Shown here one piece after another: positions 58,535 to 64,000 of a stretch of 64,000 nucleotides of DNA. The first letter of the stretch is position 1. Every line of letters begins with the position of its first letter. This DNA is from Roseovarius sp. Pro17 (GTDB lineage: Bacteria > Pseudomonadota > Alphaproteobacteria > Rhodobacterales > Rhodobacteraceae). A program made the translations under genes and the position numbers. The notes beneath the pieces were generated by a model. The model was not told the origin of the DNA, searched no databases, and saw only the letters and a list, made by a program, of their open reading frames with translations. Where the stretch lies: the NCBI RefSeq assembly GCF_035599575.1, contig NZ_CP141179.1, positions 1,240,001 through 1,304,000 of the forward strand. Reading direction: 5' to 3'.

Positions 58535-59440
58535 ATGATCGTCAGAGAGCACCCGTCCTCACTGCAGCTTTTCTTTGTCATGCAAGGATCGGTTGTGCCG
58601 AAAATAATTGGCAGGATCATTGGGGTCGCGTTGCTGTCTGTCATTGTCCTGCTGATTGATCAATATCTCGTCGCCCTGCCGCGTATTTCGATCGGTGCCA
58701 TGGGCATATTCGGCGTCGCGCTGTCGCTGTTCCTTGGGTTTCGCAACAACGCGGCTTACGACCGCTGGTGGGAGGCGCGCAAACTTTGGGGATCAATGAT
58801 TGCCGATGTGCGCAATTTGGGGCGGCACATGTGCGTTTTTGTCGGCAAAGGGGCAGATCGCGCGCATATACTGTCCTGCGCCGTCGCCTTTGCCCATCTT
58901 CACCGTGGGTTTTTGCGAGGCGTCGATGTGCGGGCCGATATCCTCGACTGGATTGGCGAAGAAAAAGCAGCAACGATGATTGCGCGGAAAAACCCCGCAG
59001 ATGCAGCGCTGCGGTCTATGGCTGACCAGCTTGGAAAGCTTGCCAATGATGACGCTATCAGTGGGTTTGGCCAGATGACCATCTCGCAGACGCTGTCCTC
59101 ATTGGCGCTGGCGCAAGCAGGATGTGAACGCATCGTGACGACGCCATTGCCCTTCGTGTATTCCCTCTTGGTGCGTCGAACGACATATCTTTACTGCTGG
59201 TTGCTACCCTTCGCGCTGATCGAAGCCACGAGCTGGTTTGCCCCGGTGTTTTCGGCGGTCGTGGCCTATGTTTTCTTTGGCCTTCAGGCGGTGACCAATG
59301 AATTGGAACTGCCATTTCGCCACGTTCAGAACGGGCTGCCGCTTGATGCGATGTGCCGAACGATTGAAATATCGGTGTCCGAAGCGCTGGATCGCCAGCC
59401 GCCTGAGCCTTTGGGCGTGACAAACCATGTGTTGAGTTAG
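58535..59440 (+). CDS. Bestrophin-like membrane protein (UPF0187)
   Basis: The 301-residue product matches the bacterial bestrophin family of pentameric ion channels. It shows the N-terminal RIIGVALLSVIVLLIDQYL span, LGFRNNAAYDRWWEARKLWG (family signature) and PLPFVYSLLVRRTTYLYCW. The C-terminal part ends in ELELPFRHVQNGLPLDAMCRTIE. Function in bacteria is usually unknown. It is convergent with the UvrA-like gene. Confidence 0.88.
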   Translation: MIVREHPSSLQLFFVMQGSVVPKIIGRIIGVALLSVIVLLIDQYLVALPRISIGAMGIFGVALSLFLGFRNNAAYDRWWEARKLWGSMIADVRNLGRHMCVFVGKGADRAHILSCAVAFAHLHRGFLRGVDVRADILDWIGEEKAATMIARKNPADAALRSMADQLGKLANDDAISGFGQMTISQTLSSLALAQAGCERIVTTPLPFVYSLLVRRTTYLYCWLLPFALIEATSWFAPVFSAVVAYVFFGLQAVTNELELPFRHVQNGLPLDAMCRTIEISVSEALDRQPPEPLGVTNHVLS

Positions 59441-59605
59441 GGTAGGCCTCGCGAAGATAGGGGTGGCCGCTGTAAAGCAGGCTTTTCAACCATGGTGAAT
59501 CACAAGCGAAACCGCGTCAAAGTGATCGTGCCCCACCTGATGGGCTTTGATTTGTCCTATGTTCCGCACCGAGCGATCACGCGCTTTACGGCCCAGCGGG
59601 TGCCG

Positions 59606-62074
59606 CTACGGGAGCAGGAACGGAGCAGTTCGGCTGGTCTTTGACCTTGCTACACATTCAGGCGGGCCTTGGACGACGACCGCGCCGCCTGCGTCCCCGG
59701 CACCGGGGCCGATGTCGATGATCCAGTGGCTGCTGCGGGCGACCAGCATACTGTGCTCAACCATGATCACGGTGTTGCCCGCGTCGACCAATCCGTTGAG
59801 CTGCGCCATCAACATCGCCACGTCTGCTGGGTGTAGGCCGGTAGTTGGTTCGTCCAGAACATATAGCGTATCGCTGCGCCCCGCGCGTTGCAGCTCGGTC
59901 GCGAGTTTAATCCGCTGCGCTTCTCCGCCCGATAGCTCGGTCGCGGGCTGCCCGAGGCGCAAGTAGCCTAGACCAACTTGCAGCAAAGCCTGAAGCGCGC
60001 GCAAAACCGCAGGTTCATCAGCGAAGAATTCGTGCGCCTTATAGACCGTCATGTCGAGCACTTCTGCAATGTTCTTGTCGCGGTAGGTGATCTCCAGCGT
60101 TTTGGCGTTGTATCGCTGGCCTCGACACACAGGGCAGGGCGCGTAGACGCTGGGCAGGAAGAGCAGCTCCACACTGACAAAACCCGCGCCTTCGCAATTC
60201 GGGCAACGGCCCTTTGCGACATTAAACGAAAAGCGGCCAACGTCATATCGACGTGCTTTTGCTTTGCGTGTCGACGCGAACAGCTTGCGAACATGGTCAA
60301 ACAGACCGGTATATGTGGCGAGGTTGGAGCGCGGCGTGCGCCCGATCGGTTTTTGATCAACAGTAACCAAGCGGCGAACGTGCTCCATCCCATCAACGAT
60401 CTGTCCGCCGATGGACGTCTCTAGTTCCCGCTCCAGCATCTCAGCTTCATCACTGGCGGCTTCAACGGACTTCTTTTGCCCCAAGGCTTCGCCAACCAGC
60501 TCGACGAGGGCTTGACTGACAAGGCTTGACTTGCCTGAGCCTGATACACCGGTAACTGTTGTCATAACCCCGAGGGGGAATTTAACGTCCAGGCTTCGCA
60601 GGTTGTTTTGCTCGATCCCCTCCAGCTTTAGCCAACCTGTCGGCTTCCGCGGCGTGCGATCTGCCGAGAGATCTGGCGCGAATAGATAGCGCCCGGTATG
60701 CGACCCTTTCACGTCGCGCAGGCCCTCTATCGGGCCGTTGTAGACAACTTTGCCGCCATGTGTTCCGGCATCCGGCCCGATGTCCACGATCCAGTCGGCA
60801 TGTCGAATGACGCTGTCGTCATGCTCGACCACGAACAACGAGTTGCCAGCGCCTTTGAGCTCATCCAGCGCGCCCAGCAATGCTTGGGTATCCGCCGGGT
60901 GCAGCCCTGCCGAAGGCTCATCCAGAACATAGATCACACCGAACAGCTGCGAGCGGATTTGCGTGGCCAGCCGCAATCGCTGCAACTCGCCCGGTGACAG
61001 GGTTGGCGTGCTGCGTTCAAGCGACAGATAGCCAAGGCCGAGGGTCGTGAGCGCTTCGACGCGGGCCAGAATGTCGCTGGCAATGCGCTGCGCCACGATC
61101 GCCTTTTCCGGGTGCAAGTCGCTGGCGTCCGGTTTTGCCGTGGCTGCATCGCGCAACCGCGCGGCAAGGTCGCTCAGCGTGAGTTGCGACAGCTGCCCGA
61201 TATCCAGACCTGCAAATGTCACCGCGAGCGACTCGCGCTTCAGCTTCTTGCCGTTGCAGTCGGGGCATTCGGAAATCTGCATGAACTGCGAGACGCGTTT
61301 CTTAGTGCGATGGCTTTGGGTTGTTGCAAACGAATGCAGCACGTAGCGCTGCGCACTTGTGAACGTCCCCATGTAACTGGGCGACAGATTGCGCCGACGT
61401 GCGCGGCGCGTCTCATCGGGGGTAAAGCCTGCATAGACCGGCTCCACTGGTGTCTCATCCGTAAACAAGATCCAGTCGCGGGTCTTTTGGGGCAGGTCCT
61501 TCCACGGTATGTCGATGTCGTGCCCGAGCGAAACGAGGATGTCGCGCAGGTTTTGTCCCCCCCACGCGGGCGGCCACGCTGCGATGGCACGCTCGCGGAT
61601 CGTTTTGGTGTCATCGGGAACAAGCAGCTTTTCGGTCACTTCAAACACGCGCCCGATGCCATGACAGCGCGGGCACGCGCCATCAGGAGTGTTTGGCGAG
61701 AACGCATCGGCATAGAGTATCTGTTGCCCGCGCGGGTATTTTCCGGCGCGTGAATAGAGCATCCGCAAGCCGTTCGATATCGTCGTGACACTCCCGACTG
61801 AGGACCGTGCCGAGGGCGCACCGCGTTGTTGTTGCAGTGCGACCGCTGGCGGAAGCCCGTCGATGGCGTCGACGTCAGGTTCGCCAACCTGATCAATCAA
61901 GCGGCGCGCGTAGGGCGACACTGAATCCAGATACCGGCGCTGAGACTCTGCAAACAGCGTTCCAAAGGCCAGCGAGGATTTTCCAGACCCGGAGATGCCC
62001 GTAAAAACGACAAGCGCATTACGGGGCAGATCGACGTCGATGTTCTTTAGATTGTGGACACGCGCGCCCCGCAC
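59606..62074 (-). CDS. Short UvrA paralogue (excinuclease ABC subunit A-like)
   Basis: The 822-residue product has two ABC ATPase modules with Walker A motifs [13 protein letters not shown] and [11 protein letters not shown], signatures [13 protein letters not shown] and [13 protein letters not shown], and Walker B motifs [13 protein letters not shown] and [13 protein letters not shown]. Zinc-finger cysteines lie in CPRCHG with CPDCNG and in CPNCEG with CPVCRG. It is about 120 residues shorter than canonical UvrA and resembles the UvrA2 class linked to DNA-damaging drug tolerance. It starts at a GTG (62074) with no ATG in the short in-frame extension upstream, so a few N-terminal residues are uncertain. 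It follows qor by 72 bases. Confidence 0.85.
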   Translation of the reverse strand: MRGARVHNLKNIDVDLPRNALVVFTGISGSGKSSLAFGTLFAESQRRYLDSVSPYARRLIDQVGEPDVDAIDGLPPAVALQQQRGAPSARSSVGSVTTISNGLRMLYSRAGKYPRGQQILYADAFSPNTPDGACPRCHGIGRVFEVTEKLLVPDDTKTIRERAIAAWPPAWGGQNLRDILVSLGHDIDIPWKDLPQKTRDWILFTDETPVEPVYAGFTPDETRRARRRNLSPSYMGTFTSAQRYVLHSFATTQSHRTKKRVSQFMQISECPDCNGKKLKRESLAVTFAGLDIGQLSQLTLSDLAARLRDAATAKPDASDLHPEKAIVAQRIASDILARVEALTTLGLGYLSLERSTPTLSPGELQRLRLATQIRSQLFGVIYVLDEPSAGLHPADTQALLGALDELKGAGNSLFVVEHDDSVIRHADWIVDIGPDAGTHGGKVVYNGPIEGLRDVKGSHTGRYLFAPDLSADRTPRKPTGWLKLEGIEQNNLRSLDVKFPLGVMTTVTGVSGSGKSSLVSQALVELVGEALGQKKSVEAASDEAEMLERELETSIGGQIVDGMEHVRRLVTVDQKPIGRTPRSNLATYTGLFDHVRKLFASTRKAKARRYDVGRFSFNVAKGRCPNCEGAGFVSVELLFLPSVYAPCPVCRGQRYNAKTLEITYRDKNIAEVLDMTVYKAHEFFADEPAVLRALQALLQVGLGYLRLGQPATELSGGEAQRIKLATELQRAGRSDTLYVLDEPTTGLHPADVAMLMAQLNGLVDAGNTVIMVEHSMLVARSSHWIIDIGPGAGDAGGAVVVQGPPECVARSKTSRTAPFLLP

Positions 62075-62146
62075 CTGAATGCAGTGGTCAGGGTCGCACG
62101 CGACGTTCTTGGGCTTATCTAAGGGAATTGCTTCGGTCTCGTCTGG

Positions 62147-63118
62147 CTATGGCCGCAACACGGTCGAGCCGGTCGTCTTGCGGCCCTCCAGATCCTGATG
62201 CGCCTTGACCGCGTCCGCCAGCGCATAGGTCTGGTTGACCTCAATTTTGACAGCACCCGACCCGACAACCTCGAACAGATCAGCCACGTTGGCCTGCAAT
62301 GCCTCATCAGATTCCACATACGTGTTTAGCGATGGACGAGTCAGATAAAGCGAGCCCTTTGCCGCCAATACGCCTGTGTCAAAGCCCTTTACCGGGCCAG
62401 ATGCAGAGCCAAAGCTAACCAGCAGGCCACGCGGGCTGAGACTGTCGAGCGAAGGGTCAAGAGTGGCCTGACCGACACCATCGTAGACCACTGGCACACC
62501 CTTGCCATCGGTTAGCTCACGCACCCGCTCTGCGACATTCTCTTTTGTGTAGTTTATCACCTCATCACAGCCAAAGGATTTGGCCAGCGCAGCCTTTTCT
62601 GGCGAGCTAGTCGTGCCGATAACGCGGACGCCCAGATGTTTCGCCCACTGAACGGCAATCAGGCCAACGCCACCAGCTACAGCGTGCCACAGGATCGTAT
62701 CGCCAGCTTTGACCTTGTAGGTTTCCCGCAGCAAATAGCGCACAGTCATTCCCTTGAGCATCATGGCAGCCGCAGTGTCATCCTCGATTGAATCTGGCAG
62801 TTTGCTAAGCCTGTTGGCTGGCATGTTGCGCGCTTGCGAATAGGACCCCAATGGCCCCGCGCCGTAGGCAACCCTGTCGCCTTCTTTCAAGCTGGTGACG
62901 CCATCGCCAACCGCTTCGACCACGCCGGCGCCCTCAAAGCCCAGACCGCTGGGCAAGGGTAGGGGGTAGGCACCGGAGCGAAAGTAGGTATCGAGATAAT
63001 TGAGCCCGATGGCAGTATGGCGCAACCGCACCTCGCGTGCTTGCGGAGCATCCAGAGTGATGTTCTCGTACTGCATGACTTCCGGACCACCGGTTTTGTG
63101 AAATTTGATCGCTTTCAT
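62147..63118 (-). CDS. NADPH:quinone oxidoreductase, Qor family
   Basis: The 323-residue zinc-free MDR-superfamily protein starts MKAIKFHKTGGPEVMQYENI and shows GLNYLDTYFRSGAYPLPLPS, GFEGAGVVEAVG and the cofactor motif HAVAGGVGLIAVQWAKHLG. It reduces quinones or similar acceptors with NADPH. The ATG at 63118 is chosen; the open frame runs 60 codons further without family likeness. It is followed by the UvrA-like gene, probably in one transcript. Confidence 0.92.
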   Translation of the reverse strand: MKAIKFHKTGGPEVMQYENITLDAPQAREVRLRHTAIGLNYLDTYFRSGAYPLPLPSGLGFEGAGVVEAVGDGVTSLKEGDRVAYGAGPLGSYSQARNMPANRLSKLPDSIEDDTAAAMMLKGMTVRYLLRETYKVKAGDTILWHAVAGGVGLIAVQWAKHLGVRVIGTTSSPEKAALAKSFGCDEVINYTKENVAERVRELTDGKGVPVVYDGVGQATLDPSLDSLSPRGLLVSFGSASGPVKGFDTGVLAAKGSLYLTRPSLNTYVESDEALQANVADLFEVVGSGAVKIEVNQTYALADAVKAHQDLEGRKTTGSTVLRP

Positions 63119-63755
63119 CTGTTCGCTTTCCCGTCGGTGGCTATTGGCACTAGTCCGTTGAAAGAGGATATCACATCCAGAAATCAGCCAAAGTAGTTTG
63201 GTGATCTGCTGAGGACGCCAATCAATACACGATAAATGCGTCTTGCCAATCACAAGACACGACAGCGGCGGACCACATAGACCACTCATTTGCGCCAAGT
63301 AGTGATGATTTTCATATTCCTTTCAAGACGAGCGCAACCAATGCCTCACTACCGTCGGACCCGGATATTTAAATTTGAAAGTTCCGGGCTTGCTCTATCC
63401 GCACAGCGGCCATCAAAGGGCGTTCAACAATCCGTCGTTTAGGTCGGTTGCGCGACGACATAAACTGCCGAACCAACGAAAATTAATGGTCAATTCGAGC
63501 CAGGCGATTTCTTGCTAAACCTCATTGGCAACACTGCGACCCGTTTTAATGCGCTCTACAATCTGGCGAACCACACCTGCTCGCCGAGGGTTACTGCTCA
63601 GGCGGTTAACCAGGCGTGGCAGTCAGGTAACGAATTTGCCCTATGTTGCGACCTTCCATTCTCGGAAGGGTCGCAACATCATATTATGGGATCAAATTCG
63701 CAGCTGACAGGAAATCTGTAAACGACTCTCGCAAACCTCTCGGCTCTCATAGTGA
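63119..63755. other. Stretch without a gene between qor and the stress protein gene
   Basis: No coding frame is supported. The only clear structure is the hairpin at 63643-63679. The qor promoter should lie just upstream of 63118. Confidence 0.4.
63643..63679. repeat. Long imperfect inverted repeat (hairpin)
   Basis: ATGTTGCGACC pairs with GGTCGCAACAT and TTCC with GGAA, giving a 15-bp stem with one bulged G and a six-base loop. It lies 76 bases downstream of the stress-protein stop on the - strand and may be its terminator, although no T-run follows. Confidence 0.6.
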
Positions 63756-64000
63756 TCAATGAGCCAGCAGAATAGGCATTTCCGTCTGTTCGACCATTGA
63801 TCGTGTCGTGCCGCCGAAAGCAGCCTGTCGCATCCGGGAGTGGCCATAGGCCCCCATGACGACCAAGTCGGCACCTGCTTCGGTGGCGCGTCTTTGAATG
63901 CAAGTCCCGATCTCTTTGCCGCCGCTTGGGTATTGCTGCAGGTCCACTTGGCATCCGTGATGACTAAGCCAGCGCGCGACCTCGGATCCGGGGTTTTCTC
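63756..64000 (-). CDS. Universal stress protein, C-terminal part (runs off the window)
   Basis: The frame is open to the window end and reads NPGSEVARWLSHHGCQVDLQ and on to ATEAGADLVVMGAYGHSRMR and MVEQTEMPILLAH. This includes the UspA-type ATP-binding signature G-x2-G-x9-G near the C-terminus. About 81 residues are visible; the N-terminal domain lies beyond 64000. Confidence 0.88.
   Translation of the reverse strand, partial: ENPGSEVARWLSHHGCQVDLQQYPSGGKEIGTCIQRRATEAGADLVVMGAYGHSRMRQAAFGGTTRSMVEQTEMPILLAH

Overview
The window looks like chromosomal DNA of a marine alphaproteobacterium of the Rhodobacterales (Roseobacter/Rhodobacter group). The reasons are the high GC, the trpGDC-moaC-moeA-lexA gene order, an alphaproteobacterial SOS box (GTTC-N7-GTTC) before lexA, a B12-dependent NrdJ, a gene-transfer-agent type endolysin/holin pair, a ComEC without a metallo-beta-lactamase domain, and the kinship of most proteins. 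No species can be named from the sequence alone.

Bases 1-31 kb are compact housekeeping DNA. On the + strand lie argC (5' end cut off), ccmE, a muramidase/holin pair, ccmF, ccmH and an enoyl-CoA hydratase. They meet gltX-gltA (-) at a bidirectional terminator. comEC (+) converges on a long - strand run of trpG, trpD, trpC, moaC, moeA and lexA. A divergent polysaccharide deacetylase follows, then a - strand block of fabI, lysE-type exporter, gpt, aminotransferase, ppiD, trpE and a pseudouridine synthase. pdxH, a double cold-shock-domain protein, a DUF192 protein, tRNA-Pro(UGG) and nrdJ (with a putative NrdR box) complete this half.

Bases 31-44 kb are looser and look accessory. They hold a two-component system with a PepSY protein and a small membrane protein, rpsU, an orphan P-loop ATPase of lower GC, a decayed RpiR regulator, a complete polar amino acid ABC transporter (substrate-binding protein, two permeases, ATPase), and a secreted-type protein with seven 20-residue repeats and a Hint domain. 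Several long stretches here show no gene.

Bases 44.8-54.3 kb form a coherent catabolic island. lysR, davA and davB (L-lysine to 5-aminovalerate) lie on the - strand. A divergent seven-gene operon encodes a three-subunit flavin/iron-sulphur dehydrogenase of the octopine-oxidase / HcnABC / D-hydroxyproline dehydrogenase type and a basic-amino-acid ABC transporter. One reading is uptake of a lysine derivative (opine-like or D-form), its oxidation to lysine or a keto acid, and lysine breakdown by DavBA.

Bases 54.3-64 kb hold a decayed TRAP binding-protein gene, a multi-spanning membrane protein, a decayed S-formylglutathione hydrolase gene beside an intact glutathione-dependent formaldehyde dehydrogenase gene, a LysR regulator, a bestrophin-like channel, a short UvrA paralogue, a quinone oxidoreductase and the C-terminal part of a universal stress protein that runs off the window. 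Three decayed genes recognisable by family, plus one uncertain remnant, all in the second half, suggest ongoing gene loss there.
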